A DNA stretch of 64,000 bases from Pseudarthrobacter sp. SSS035. Lineage in GTDB: Bacteria > Actinomycetota > Actinomycetes > Actinomycetales > Micrococcaceae. Below the pieces are notes generated by a model. That model made no database searches and was not told the origin of the DNA. It was given only the letters and a program-made list of their open reading frames with translations. The stretch is from NCBI RefSeq assembly GCF_023273875.1, contig NZ_CP096882.1:4216001-4280000 (forward strand), written 5' to 3'. The position numbers and the translations under genes were made by a program. This document shows positions 9,015 through 16,882 of the stretch, piece after piece (the stretch's first letter is position 1; each line of letters begins with the position of its first letter).

Positions 9015-10056
9015 CACGCTCCCAGTAACTCGGTCCTACAGGTTCATTGAAGTCGCTGGTTGCGACCAGGTAGCCCTCGGCGTCCACTGCAATCGGCAGC
9101 TGGGGGAGGGGCCGGCTGGCGGGGCCAAAGATCACTTTGCACTCGTTCGTGAGGTCAAAAGTGGACTGGTGGCACGGGCACAGCAGGTGGTGCGTCTGCT
9201 GCTCGTACAGAGCAACGGGGCAACCGACGTGGGTGCAGATCTTGGAGTAAGCAACGATACCGTTGTAGCTCCAGTCTTCGCGGCCCGCCGAGGGGTTCAG
9301 CGAGGCGGGATCCAGGCGCATCAGCAGTACAACTGCCTTGGCCTTTTCGTTGAGCTTGCCTTCATGCAGTTCGTTCAGGCCCTCAGGAATAACATGGAAA
9401 GCCGACCCGATGGTGACGTCAGAGGCCTTGATGGGTGTGCCGTCGGGGTCGCGGGTGAGGCGCTTGAGCTTGCCTTCCTGCGGTGCCCACATGGTGTGGG
9501 CCAGCGCCCGGTCGGGGCGGGGGCCGAGGTCACCGAAAACCGCAATTGCGGGAAGCGGGGCCAGGGCCATAGCACCGAGCAGGGTGTTGCGGATGAGCGG
9601 GCGGCGCTTGATGCCGGTCTCCTCCACGATGTCATCCACGATCCGGACTGCCGCCAGGCGGTCTTCTTCGGTGCGGATGGGATGGCGTTCTTCGGAGACT
9701 TCATGGTCCGGCATCAGGGCCTTGGCCCAGTGCACAATACCGGTGCCGATGCCGAGCATCGCAAACGCGGTGCCAAGGCCCAGCAGGGCGTTCTGCAGCC
9801 GTATGGTGGCGATGCTTGTGCCATCGCCCAAGTCGATGGCGAAGTACGCCACCAGGAAGATCAGGGTGCCGACAACTGACGCGCCGAAAAGTACGGCGAC
9901 CTGCCGTTCTGCACGCTTTGCGGCCTTCGGGTCCGTGTCGGCCAGGCGCAAACGGTGCGGGGGAATTCCAGGATCCTGGAACTTCTCCACCTCATTCTGA
10001 CCAGCCGTAGCTACGGTGCCCGAGTGGTTCGGACTGCCGTCACTATGGTTGCCCAT
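8986..10056 (-). CDS. qcrA: Rieske iron-sulfur subunit of bc1 complex
   Basis: 356-residue Rieske protein. Three membrane helices lie in the N-terminal half (two close together near 57-110 and one near 170-190, LLGAMALAPLPAIAVFGDLG), as in other actinobacteria. The [2Fe-2S] ligands are CTHVGC and CPCHQS with a disulfide Cys in each. ATG 10056 is chosen because AGGATGAGG sits at proper distance; the in-frame ATG at 10068 would leave no room for a ribosome binding site. Transfers electrons from menaquinol to QcrC. About 100 bases separate it from qcrC and it overlaps qcrB. Confidence 0.96.
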   Translation of the reverse strand: MGNHSDGSPNHSGTVATAGQNEVEKFQDPGIPPHRLRLADTDPKAAKRAERQVAVLFGASVVGTLIFLVAYFAIDLGDGTSIATIRLQNALLGLGTAFAMLGIGTGIVHWAKALMPDHEVSEERHPIRTEEDRLAAVRIVDDIVEETGIKRRPLIRNTLLGAMALAPLPAIAVFGDLGPRPDRALAHTMWAPQEGKLKRLTRDPDGTPIKASDVTIGSAFHVIPEGLNELHEGKLNEKAKAVVLLMRLDPASLNPSAGREDWSYNGIVAYSKICTHVGCPVALYEQQTHHLLCPCHQSTFDLTNECKVIFGPASRPLPQLPIAVDAEGYLVATSDFNEPVGPSYWERDEHERSIKS

Positions 10057-10155
10057 AATTCGCCTCATCCTTCTCTCGTCCCGGCGTCTGCCGGGTTAGT
10101 TTTCAATTTCAAACTGCTGACTGGGCAGCAGAAGTTCTTAAGATTCCCGTTGCGC

Positions 10156-10944
10156 CTAAGACGTCCGGGAAGTAAGCCAGATGGTGAAGGCGATGATGAC
10201 ACCCAGGCCTGCAATCCAGACGAAGAGGCCTTCAGAGACGGGACCGAGGGCGCCGAGGTCAGCGCCACCGGGGGAGCCGTTGGCCTCGATCTGCTTCAGG
10301 AAGGTGACGATGTCGCGCTTGCCCTCAGGGGTGACATTTGTGTCACTGAAGACGGGCATGTTCTGCGGTCCGGTGACCATCGCTTCGTAGATGTGCTTGC
10401 CGGAGACATCGGCAAGGGCGGGAGCGAACTTGCCACGGGTGAGTGCACCGCCGGCTGCTGCTGCGTTGTGGCACATCGCGCAGTTCACGCGGAAGAGCTC
10501 ACCACCCTTGGCGGCGTCGCCCTGCTCATCAAGCAGGTGTTCTTCAGGAATCGCCGGGCCGGCTCCCAGGGAAGCTACGTAGGCTGAAAGCTGGTGGGTC
10601 TGGGCATCGTTGAACTGAGCGGGCTTCTTGTACGCCTGGGGGCCGTTCATCTGCATGGGCATCCGGCCGGTACCGACCTGGAAATCAACGGACGCGGCAC
10701 CGACGCCAACCAGCGAGGGGCCATCCTGGCTGCCGCTCGCGCCCATGCCGTGGCAGGTGGCGCAGTTAGCTTCAAAGAGCTTTTCGCCCTCGGCGGTGTC
10801 ATTGGCGCTGAAGCTGGTGGTGGATGCCTTGGCCTCGTTGACGGTGGTGGCAACGGCGTACAGCCCACCAGTGACGAGGAGTCCCATCAGTAGCAGCGCG
10901 ATTACTGCGAGTGGGTGACGCCGCTTTTGCGAGAGAGCCTTCAC
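10156..10944 (-). CDS. qcrC: Dihaem cytochrome c subunit of bc1 complex
   Basis: 262-residue protein with an N-terminal membrane anchor (about 11-34), two cytochrome c domains with haem motifs CATCH (61-65) and CAMCH (155-159), and a C-terminal membrane helix (VWIAGLGVIIAFTIWL). In actinobacteria this dihaem subunit replaces soluble cytochrome c and wires bc1 directly to the aa3 oxidase, forming a supercomplex. GTG start with AAAGGA 11-16 bases upstream. It lies between ctaE and qcrA in one operon. Confidence 0.97.
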   Translation of the reverse strand: MKALSQKRRHPLAVIALLLMGLLVTGGLYAVATTVNEAKASTTSFSANDTAEGEKLFEANCATCHGMGASGSQDGPSLVGVGAASVDFQVGTGRMPMQMNGPQAYKKPAQFNDAQTHQLSAYVASLGAGPAIPEEHLLDEQGDAAKGGELFRVNCAMCHNAAAAGGALTRGKFAPALADVSGKHIYEAMVTGPQNMPVFSDTNVTPEGKRDIVTFLKQIEANGSPGGADLGALGPVSEGLFVWIAGLGVIIAFTIWLTSRTS

Positions 10945-11031
10945 GTGGTGGTTCCTTTATTCGATCGTGCGCCGGCTCCGTGAGCCGCTTCTTGAAATTC
11001 TGCCTCTTGTAGAAAAGGAATCAAAGCTTGA

Positions 11032-11670
11032 CTACTTCAGTACGTAGATGACCAGGAAGAGGCCGATCCAGACAACGTCCACAAAGTGCCAGTAGTAAGA
11101 CGTGACGATCGCGGAGGTTGCTTCGAAGTGGCCGAACTTCTTTGCTGCGAACGAGCGCCCGATGATGAAGAGGAAAGCTATGAGGCCGCCGATAACGTGC
11201 AGGCCGTGGAAGCCGGTGGTCATGTAGAACGCTGAGCCGTAGGCGTTGGATGAGAGCGAAACGTGCTCTGAAACAAGCATTGCGTATTCAGTTGCCTGGC
11301 CGGCAACGAAGAACGCACCCATGATGAAGGTCAGCGTGAACCATTCGTTCATGCCCCAGCGGGAGAACTGGAACGGGCCGCCTGTTTTGCGGGGCTGCAG
11401 CCGTTCGGCGGCGAAGACGCCCATCTGGCAAGTAAAGGAACTGGCCACGAGGACGATCGTGTTGACGAGCGCAAAGGGGAAGTTGAGCTTGGCTGTCTCT
11501 TCCGCCCACATCTGTCCGCTCGTGGAGCGCAGCGTGAAGTACATGGCGAAGAGACCGGCGAAGAACATCAACTCACTGGACAGCCAGACTACGGTTCCGA
11601 CAGAAACCATATTGGGGCGGTTCAGCGTGGGGTGCGCCGGGGTACTGGGGGCATGGGTCGCAGATGTCAC
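11032..11670 (-). CDS. ctaE: Cytochrome c oxidase subunit III
   Basis: 212-residue subunit III with five hydrophobic helices (from VGTVVWLSSELMFFAGLFAMY to VWIGLFLVIYVLK) and the family motif FHGLHVIGG. It stabilises the oxidase core and lines the oxygen path. The open frame continues far upstream through antisense of trpD, but family alignment and the promoter geometry place the start at GTG 11670. A CATAAT -10-like box (11682-11677) lies 6 bases before this GTG and overlaps a 17-bp palindrome, so the mRNA may be leaderless and regulated. First gene of ctaE-qcrC-qcrA-qcrB. Confidence 0.95.
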   Translation of the reverse strand: MTSATHAPSTPAHPTLNRPNMVSVGTVVWLSSELMFFAGLFAMYFTLRSTSGQMWAEETAKLNFPFALVNTIVLVASSFTCQMGVFAAERLQPRKTGGPFQFSRWGMNEWFTLTFIMGAFFVAGQATEYAMLVSEHVSLSSNAYGSAFYMTTGFHGLHVIGGLIAFLFIIGRSFAAKKFGHFEATSAIVTSYYWHFVDVVWIGLFLVIYVLK

Positions 11671-11687
11671 ATAGACATTATGTCTAT
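11671..11687. promoter_or_regulatory. Palindrome overlapping the ctaE promoter
   Basis: ATAGACAT-T-ATGTCTAT is a perfect 8+1+8 inverted repeat immediately before the ctaE GTG. On the minus strand it contains CATAAT, which sits 6 bases before the start codon and so is the likely -10 box. A dimeric regulator bound here would block or alter transcription of ctaE-qcrCAB. The regulator is unknown. Confidence 0.5.
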
Positions 11688-11817
11688 AAAAGTCCGTAGT
11701 TCCCAACGCGAACCGCCTTTTCGGGGGACTTTTTCTACAAAGACGCGAAATCACCGTGAAAAGTTCCCGGCGACGTTCACATTGGTCAGGTCCGGGGTGG
11801 CTCGATAGCATCAGAAG

Positions 11818-12876
11818 GTGACTTCTCAGGCAACCGCGCCGGCGGACAGCAACACCTGGCCCCGGCTCATCTCGGCTCTTATCAACGGTACTGACCTCAC
11901 TGCGGACAATACCGCGTGGGCTATGGACAGAATCATGTCCGGGGAGGCCACCCCCGCGCAGATCGCCGGATTCCTGGTTGCCCTCAGCGCCAAGGGCGAA
12001 ACCGTGGACGAAATCTCGGGCCTGGTGGACGCGATGCTGCGCCATGCAACACCCATCGATATTCCTGGTCAGAAGCTGGACATCGTGGGTACGGGCGGTG
12101 ACCAGCTCAATACCGTCAACATTTCCACCATGTCCGCCCTTGTTGCTGCGGGCGCCGGAGCGAAGGTCGTCAAGCACGGTAACCGTGCAGCGTCTTCGTC
12201 CTCCGGATCGGCTGATGTGCTGGAGGCGTTGGGGGTCAGGCTCGACCTCCCGGTGGCCCAGGTGGCACGCAACGCGGGGGAGGCTGGAATCACTTTCTGC
12301 TTCGCGCAGGTGTTCCATCCGTCTTTCCGTCACACTGCCGTGCCCCGCCGGGAGCTCGCCATCCCCACCGCATTTAATTTCCTGGGCCCGCTGACCAATC
12401 CTGCCCGGGTGCAAGCCTCGGCGGTGGGAGTGGCGAATGCCCGTATGGCTCCGCTGGTTGCAGGCGTCCTGGCGAAGCGGGGCAGCCGCGGGCTGGTTTT
12501 CCGTGGCAATGACGGGCTGGACGAGCTGACTACTACGGGCCCCTCCACCGTTTGGGAAATCCGCGACGGCGCTGTCTCTGAGCTGAATTTTGAGCCGGCC
12601 GAGCTGGGCATCCGTCCTGCGACGGTGGAGGAACTCCGTGGCGGGGACGCAGAGGCGAACGCCGCCGTCGTCCGTGATGTCCTGGCCGGTAAGAGCGGTG
12701 CAGCGCGGGACGCGGTGCTGCTTAATGCGGCCGCCGGGCTGGTGGCTTTTGATGAGTTGTCCGACGGCCCGTTCCTGGTCCGCATGCGTTCGGCGCTTGC
12801 CCGGGCCGCAGAGTCGATTGATAGCGGTGCTGCCGCTGCGGTCCTCGATAAGTGGGTTTCCCTGACGCGGCCTTGA
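11818..12876 (+). CDS. trpD: Anthranilate phosphoribosyltransferase
   Basis: 352-residue enzyme joining anthranilate and PRPP in the second committed step of tryptophan synthesis. Signature elements: VGTGGDQLNTVNIST (PRPP loop, about 80-94), KHGNRAASSSSGSADVLEALG (about 119-139), and the later ARVQASAVGVAN and GNDGLDELTTTGPS segments. No other trp gene is adjacent. Start GTG 11818 has no ribosome binding site, but TAGCAT lies at 11806-11811, 6 bases before it, so the transcript is probably leaderless. A terminator follows the stop. Confidence 0.96.
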   Translation: MTSQATAPADSNTWPRLISALINGTDLTADNTAWAMDRIMSGEATPAQIAGFLVALSAKGETVDEISGLVDAMLRHATPIDIPGQKLDIVGTGGDQLNTVNISTMSALVAAGAGAKVVKHGNRAASSSSGSADVLEALGVRLDLPVAQVARNAGEAGITFCFAQVFHPSFRHTAVPRRELAIPTAFNFLGPLTNPARVQASAVGVANARMAPLVAGVLAKRGSRGLVFRGNDGLDELTTTGPSTVWEIRDGAVSELNFEPAELGIRPATVEELRGGDAEANAAVVRDVLAGKSGAARDAVLLNAAAGLVAFDELSDGPFLVRMRSALARAAESIDSGAAAAVLDKWVSLTRP

Positions 12877-12895
12877 TATAGGTACAGGAAAGGAT

Positions 12896-12923
12896 GCGGG
12901 CCCGGCTTTACAGCCGGGCCCGC
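12896..12923 (+). terminator. Terminator hairpin after trpD
   Basis: Perfect 12-bp GC-rich inverted repeat (12896-12907 with 12912-12923), loop TTAC, with CGTCGTTT after it. It lies between convergent trpD and the Lrp-type gene. Confidence 0.8.
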
Positions 12924-12944
12924 GTCGTTTCCAGGGAAGTGTTC

Positions 12945-13226
12945 CTACTGTTCGAAGCCGAGAGAGAATGCCGCGTCGAGATCGTGTTGCGAGTAGGCAC
13001 GGAAGGCAATGTGTGTGGTGGTGTGAACCACCGCGGGCACCTTTGACAGCTTGTCGGCAATGACGTCGGCCAGGTCCTCGTGCCGGGCGACGCGGGCAAC
13101 GGCGATGAGGTCCCATTCGCCTGTGACGGAATAGACCTCGCTGATGCCTGGGATCGCGGAAATTTCCTCGGCGGTTTCCGGGATGCGCGCGGCGTCGGTC
13201 TTGATCAGAACGAATGCGGTGATCAC
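12945..13226 (-). CDS. Lrp/AsnC ligand-binding-domain protein without HTH
   Basis: 93 residues that correspond to the RAM (regulation of amino-acid metabolism) domain alone: a ferredoxin-like fold with the central GISEVYSVTGEWDLIAVARV strand-loop. There is no DNA-binding helix-turn-helix, so it cannot act as a classical Lrp repressor by itself. Stand-alone RAM proteins form oligomers that bind amino acids. GTG start with GGAAGG about 9 bases upstream. It converges on trpD, and a role in amino-acid sensing is plausible but not shown by sequence. Confidence 0.87.
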   Translation of the reverse strand: MITAFVLIKTDAARIPETAEEISAIPGISEVYSVTGEWDLIAVARVARHEDLADVIADKLSKVPAVVHTTTHIAFRAYSQHDLDAAFSLGFEQ

Positions 13227-13346
13227 TGTTCAATCCTTCCGGATCTGTTGGCCGTAGCTGTGCCCGGCAAGACTCTGTGGTGATGCCAGCCTATTACATG
13301 CGCCGTGTCCAACAGGCGTGGACCGGACGCGTGGCCGGCGGCGACA

Positions 13347-13742
13347 TTACCTCTTTCTAAGCCTGCGTACCAGCGCAAGAAGTGCGCGGTAGCCCACCAG
13401 GAACAGCCCCAGGCTCAAGAGCGCTACAACCACGAAGGCCACCACCACACTCTGTCCCGTCACGGCCCTTAGAATCATGCCGCCGGCAACGGCGCCAAGC
13501 CAGATCACGACGCCGGTTGCCATGGACAGCGGACGCTGCCAGGCCCGCCCCGCCAACCAGGCGATGGCGGCCCCGGCCAGGAACGGCCATGCGGTGAGGA
13601 ACACTCCGGTGACGACGTCGCCGCGCTGGTGGGCATCCCTGCCGATGGCCGCGAAAACGAGGATGAGGACGACGTCGGACAGTGCCGCCACCGTGATGGC
13701 GCGCCTGCCGCCGGTTAAGGATTGGTGCTGGGTCCAGGTCAT
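13347..13742 (-). CDS. DUF3054 membrane protein
   Basis: 131 residues with four predicted helices (about 19-36, 44-66, 76-95, 97-121) and a basic C-terminus. The pattern SDVVLILVFAAIGRDAHQRG matches the DUF3054 family, of unknown function. A TAGGCT box at 13755-13750 lies 7 bases before the ATG and there is no ribosome binding site, so a leaderless mRNA is likely. Confidence 0.82.
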   Translation of the reverse strand: MTWTQHQSLTGGRRAITVAALSDVVLILVFAAIGRDAHQRGDVVTGVFLTAWPFLAGAAIAWLAGRAWQRPLSMATGVVIWLGAVAGGMILRAVTGQSVVVAFVVVALLSLGLFLVGYRALLALVRRLRKR

Positions 13743-13855
13743 GGCTTCGAGCCTAACCCGGCGACGGCAGCGGCCTGGTCCTGATGTTTGCCCGGCTACG
13801 GGGGATTACGGAAGATGGGTGGGACAACATCGGTGCTTATCAAGCGGGAGGCACA

Positions 13856-14251
13856 GTGCGCCTGATCCAGGTGGCCCAGCAGGCACAAGACCTCCAGCGG
13901 GCCGCAGAGTTCTATTCACAACTGCTCGGGGTGCAGCCAGCGGCGGTATACGACCCGCCGGGGCTGCTGTTTTTCGATCTGGACGGCATCCGGCTCTTGC
14001 TGGAGCGCGGCGCACCGTCGTCGGTCCTCTATCTGGAGGTGGAGGACGTCCGGACCAGCATCAGCGTCCTGCAGGGCAGGGGAGTGGAGGTAGTTGCGCT
14101 GCCGCAGGTGATCTTCCACCATGGCGACGCCACCCTGGGTCCGGCAGGAACCGATGAGTGGATGGCCTTCATCCGTGACTCGGAAGGGAACACGGTGGGG
14201 CTGGTCAGCCGGCATCCACCGGCCGTTGTGCCGGATGCGGCCCCGGACTAG
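13856..14251 (+). CDS. VOC family protein (glyoxalase/bleomycin-resistance fold)
   Basis: 131 residues from GTG 13856. Two beta-alpha-beta-beta-beta repeats typical of the vicinal-oxygen-chelate fold are seen: LQRAAEFYSQLLGV...LLFFDLDGIRLLLE and VLYLEVEDVRTSI...WMAFIRDSEGNTVGLVSRHP. GGGAGG 5 bases upstream decides the start; a longer frame from 13784 has no support. Substrate unknown; most such proteins bind a metal or small hydrophobic compound. The next gene is another VOC protein 23 bases downstream, likely co-transcribed. Confidence 0.8.
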   Translation: MRLIQVAQQAQDLQRAAEFYSQLLGVQPAAVYDPPGLLFFDLDGIRLLLERGAPSSVLYLEVEDVRTSISVLQGRGVEVVALPQVIFHHGDATLGPAGTDEWMAFIRDSEGNTVGLVSRHPPAVVPDAAPD

Positions 14252-14274
14252 GCTCTAGCCGGAAAGGAGCAACC

Positions 14275-14745
14275 ATGCAGAAGATTTCCACATGCCTGTG
14301 GTTCGAGAACCAGGCCGAAGAGGCCGCCGAGTTCTATGTGTCAGTCTTCGGCGACTCCAGGATTCTGGACGTCTCGCGGTTCGGCGAGGGCGGTCCCGGT
14401 CAGGTTGGGCAAGCCATCGCCGTGGACTTTGAGATCGCGGGGCGAAAATTCCTCGCTCTGAACGGGGGAGCGGCAGCCAACTTCACGGAAGCCGTCTCCT
14501 TTGTGGTCGACTGCACTGACCAGGAGGAAGTGGACCGCTACTGGTCGGCGCTGACCGACGGTGGGGCGGAGAGCCAGTGCGGGTGGTTGAAGGACCGTTT
14601 CGGCGTCTCCTGGCAGATCGTGCCGTCGGTCCTGGGCTCGCTGATTGGCGGTCCGGATCCGGAGGGTGCCCAGCGGGCAATGCAGGCCATGCTCGGGATG
14701 CAGAAGCTTGATATCGCCGCACTTCAGACGGCTTATGACGGTTAG
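14275..14745 (+). CDS. VOC family protein, PhnB-like
   Basis: 156 residues matching the PhnB / 3-demethylubiquinone-9 methyltransferase-like VOC group (ISTCLWFENQAEEAAEFYVSVF at the N-terminus; CGWLKDRFGVSWQIVPSVL in the second half). Despite old names, members are not proven methyltransferases. AAAGGAG lies 5 bases before the ATG. It sits just downstream of another VOC gene. Confidence 0.85.
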   Translation: MQKISTCLWFENQAEEAAEFYVSVFGDSRILDVSRFGEGGPGQVGQAIAVDFEIAGRKFLALNGGAAANFTEAVSFVVDCTDQEEVDRYWSALTDGGAESQCGWLKDRFGVSWQIVPSVLGSLIGGPDPEGAQRAMQAMLGMQKLDIAALQTAYDG

Positions 14746-15068
14746 GAAGCTCTGGGCAGTCCGGGCCTCCCCGGCAACGGGGTCGTTGCCGTAGCCTGAA
14801 GCACATTTTGCCGTCGTGCATCATCCCGGCCCCGGGGCCTGACGTAGAAAGCAGGGGGAATCGGAGTGGCGGAAACACCGCGGTTCCCGGTCCGCCACCA
14901 CCGGGCGCCGGGCGCTCTACAAAAGGGCTCGTTGCTAGGTCGAGATCCCTGAATGCGCGTGACGGCACTATTTGCCGGCGTGGACAGTGCACCAAAGCTG
15001 CTATGTACCGCTACCCCGGAAAGGATTAGGATCGGGCCCGTAATCGATCATACGAAAGGGAAACTGTC
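14746..15068. other. Intergenic stretch, no supported gene
   Basis: 323 bases between the PhnB-like gene and the next ORF. Short frames here lack homology or ribosome binding sites. A small inverted repeat near 14770-14790 is too weak to call a terminator. AAAGGGA just before 15069 serves the downstream gene. Confidence 0.5.
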
Positions 15069-15422
15069 ATGGAGTGCATTACTTGGTTCGCCCCGATTCT
15101 GCCCGGCAAACTGGAGGCCTGGAAGGCGTTCGACGATGAAGCCAAGGGGCCAAGGTGGGCAGAGCACGACCGGTCCCGAAAGCGCATGGGAGTGGTTCGG
15201 GAAGTGGCTTCGCTAATGCAGACGCCGGAGGGGGACTTCGTCTGCCTCTTTCAAGAGGCCAAGGATCTCGCCAAGGCCTTCCAAGGGCTCGCGCAGTCGG
15301 ACGATCCCTACGACGTGTGGTTCCGGGAACGCATCATGGACGTTCACGGATTGACGCAGGAAATGCTGGAGGGACCCCCACCGGCAACGGTCACCTTCGA
15401 TTATCACAACGACGAGGGCTAG
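15069..15422 (+). CDS. Conserved-looking small protein, function unknown
   Basis: 117 residues, no signal peptide or membrane helix. The N-terminus ECITWFAPILPGKLEAWKAF and later EGDFVCLFQEAKDLAKAF resemble a small alpha/beta barrel of the ABM/DUF6176 kind, but I do not recognise it firmly. AAAGGGA 8-14 bases upstream supports the ATG. It marks the start of the accessory stretch. Confidence 0.65.
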   Translation: MECITWFAPILPGKLEAWKAFDDEAKGPRWAEHDRSRKRMGVVREVASLMQTPEGDFVCLFQEAKDLAKAFQGLAQSDDPYDVWFRERIMDVHGLTQEMLEGPPPATVTFDYHNDEG

Positions 15423-15526
15423 GCCGAATCCCGTTCAGTCAACATCCCCGGATTGTGCATTCGGGGGCGTGGTCCGGATGGGGCCACTGCAATCGTGCCG
15501 TTGGGGAACCCTGGACGGACGCTTTT

Positions 15527-16375
15527 TTACGCAGGTAAATGCGGCAAGTGACTGAACCCGCTTCTCTCCTGACGGGCGGCCAGCTCCAAGACTTCCCGTG
15601 CGACCACGTCTGCTGATTTGTCCGAAGAATCCACCATGAAGTCATCCAGTGACTGTTTCACTAGGATGTTCTCTAGCTCGATAGCCCGGTTCAAGTGCCA
15701 GAGAAGCCCGTCCGGGTCATTCTGGTGGCGGGCGTTCAGGCGGGTCCGGAGGACCGATTCATCGGCGGTAATCCGACAGACTTTAAGTGGCCTGCCTCCC
15801 AACGCCTTTCGATAGCGCGGAATTTCGGTGGCATCCTCAATGACGCCAGCAAGTACGAATGCCTCGACGCCGGCGTCAGCATAATTTTCGACCAGCGATG
15901 CGAGATTGACCATCTCGAGCTCATGGTTGAATCTATCGCTCGGTGGTGCTGGCCAGGCCTGGCGTATCGAATCCAGATCGATGATGGCGTGGGCAACGGC
16001 TTTCTGTCGCAAGATCCTCCCGATACAACCAGCTACCGTCGTCTTGCCGGCGCCGACTGTTCCATTCAGGAAGACCCCGAATTCGTCGCTCTCCCAGTCC
16101 CGTTGCTGGTAGACGGCAGGCTGCCTGCGCAGTAGCGGGTCAAGAACCTGGGCCTCGAGTCTGGGCCACCACCCGGAAAAGTCGTTCCAGGAAACGAAGT
16201 CATCGATTTGAATGACCGGTGCTTTCAGCAAGAAAGCCAATTTGCCCGCGAGGGTGCTCTTGCCAGAGCCCGAGGGCCCGTCGATTCCGACTATCTTGAT
16301 GCCGCTGATAGAGGGCGCATGCGCCACGGCATTTTGGATGCGCGATAAATTGTTGTCCACGTGACAATTATTCAT
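15527..16375 (-). CDS. Two-P-loop protein: truncated uridine-kinase-like half fused to a nucleotide kinase
   Basis: About 282 residues from ATG 16375 (ATG 16402 or GTG 16363 are alternatives; none has a good ribosome binding site). It carries two Walker A motifs: GPSGSGKST (about 33-41) and GTVGAGKTTV (about 105-114). The first half looks like the N-terminus of a uridine-kinase-type protein (IDDFVSWNDFSGWWPR, RDWESDEFG) that is cut short after about 65 residues of its domain. The second half looks like a complete adenylylsulfate/shikimate-kinase-like protein (AIIDLDSIRQAWPAPPSD, FVLAGVIED, LNARHQNDPDGLLWHLNRAIEL). The junction is near residue 99. The chimera may be a deletion fusion of two neighbouring genes. 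Whether either site is active is unknown. Confidence 0.72.
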   Translation of the reverse strand: MNNCHVDNNLSRIQNAVAHAPSISGIKIVGIDGPSGSGKSTLAGKLAFLLKAPVIQIDDFVSWNDFSGWWPRLEAQVLDPLLRRQPAVYQQRDWESDEFGVFLNGTVGAGKTTVAGCIGRILRQKAVAHAIIDLDSIRQAWPAPPSDRFNHELEMVNLASLVENYADAGVEAFVLAGVIEDATEIPRYRKALGGRPLKVCRITADESVLRTRLNARHQNDPDGLLWHLNRAIELENILVKQSLDDFMVDSSDKSADVVAREVLELAARQERSGFSHLPHLPA

Positions 16376-16485
16376 GGATAGAAGGCCGAGGCTGGGTGGC
16401 ATCGCTGTTCTGAAAGCCGAACAGCACGGCCGCGGGGCGCGATGGCCATTGAGTCTACTGGTAACCGTGCATATTCACTTTGGAA

Positions 16486-16764
16486 CTATTCAGCGTCGGT
16501 CGACGGAAACCGCTCCGGATGCTTAGGATCTCTTCCTCGTTCTCGCCAGTACTCGTCCCTCTGCCATAGCGAGAATCTGGTTATTTGGACGCCCATTACG
16601 AGGACGGCGATGCCGAAGAGAATGGTCCGAGTCCAGAGCCATGGCTCCGAATCGACACCAACGAGGCTTAGGACGGTGGAGATCAGCATGATGACCATTA
16701 CTGGAAGGAACCAGCGGAGGATGCGTTGAAGCCTCCGTTGCAGTTCTTCCTTTGTTGCCACCAT
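16486..16764 (-). CDS. Small two-helix membrane protein, unknown
   Basis: 92 residues from ATG 16764 (GTG 16761 is equally possible; GGAGG at 16771-16767 serves either). A basic N-terminus (KEELQRRLQRILRW) leads into two hydrophobic helices, WFLPVMVIMLISTVLSLVGV and TILFGIAVLVMGVQI, then a charged tail (RDEYWRERGRDPKHPERF). No family recognised. The frame can be extended into the adjoining 19-bp tandem repeat, but the ribosome binding site favours the short form. Confidence 0.6.
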   Translation of the reverse strand: MVATKEELQRRLQRILRWFLPVMVIMLISTVLSLVGVDSEPWLWTRTILFGIAVLVMGVQITRFSLWQRDEYWRERGRDPKHPERFPSTDAE

Positions 16765-16772
16765 TGCCTCCA

Positions 16773-16810
16773 TTAGTCGGGCTGCCATCCGTTAGTCGGG
16801 CTGCCATCCG
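16773..16810. repeat. Perfect 19-bp tandem duplication
   Basis: The unit at 16773-16791 is repeated without mismatch at 16792-16810. It lies just upstream of the small membrane-protein gene and close to the 3' end of the recombinase module. Each copy carries an ATG on the minus strand. It looks like a recent slippage or repair duplication. Confidence 0.9.
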
Positions 16811-16882
16811 TGAGGCCCGTCCCAGATCTCTAGGGAGTGGCTATCGATCGATTCCGATGGTGTCAGTCATTATCCGCGTCGC

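Noticed and set aside
11032..13233. A 733-residue minus-strand frame
   Set aside because: Only its last 212 residues are ctaE. The rest is antisense of trpD and of the Lrp-type gene, with no recognisable domain.
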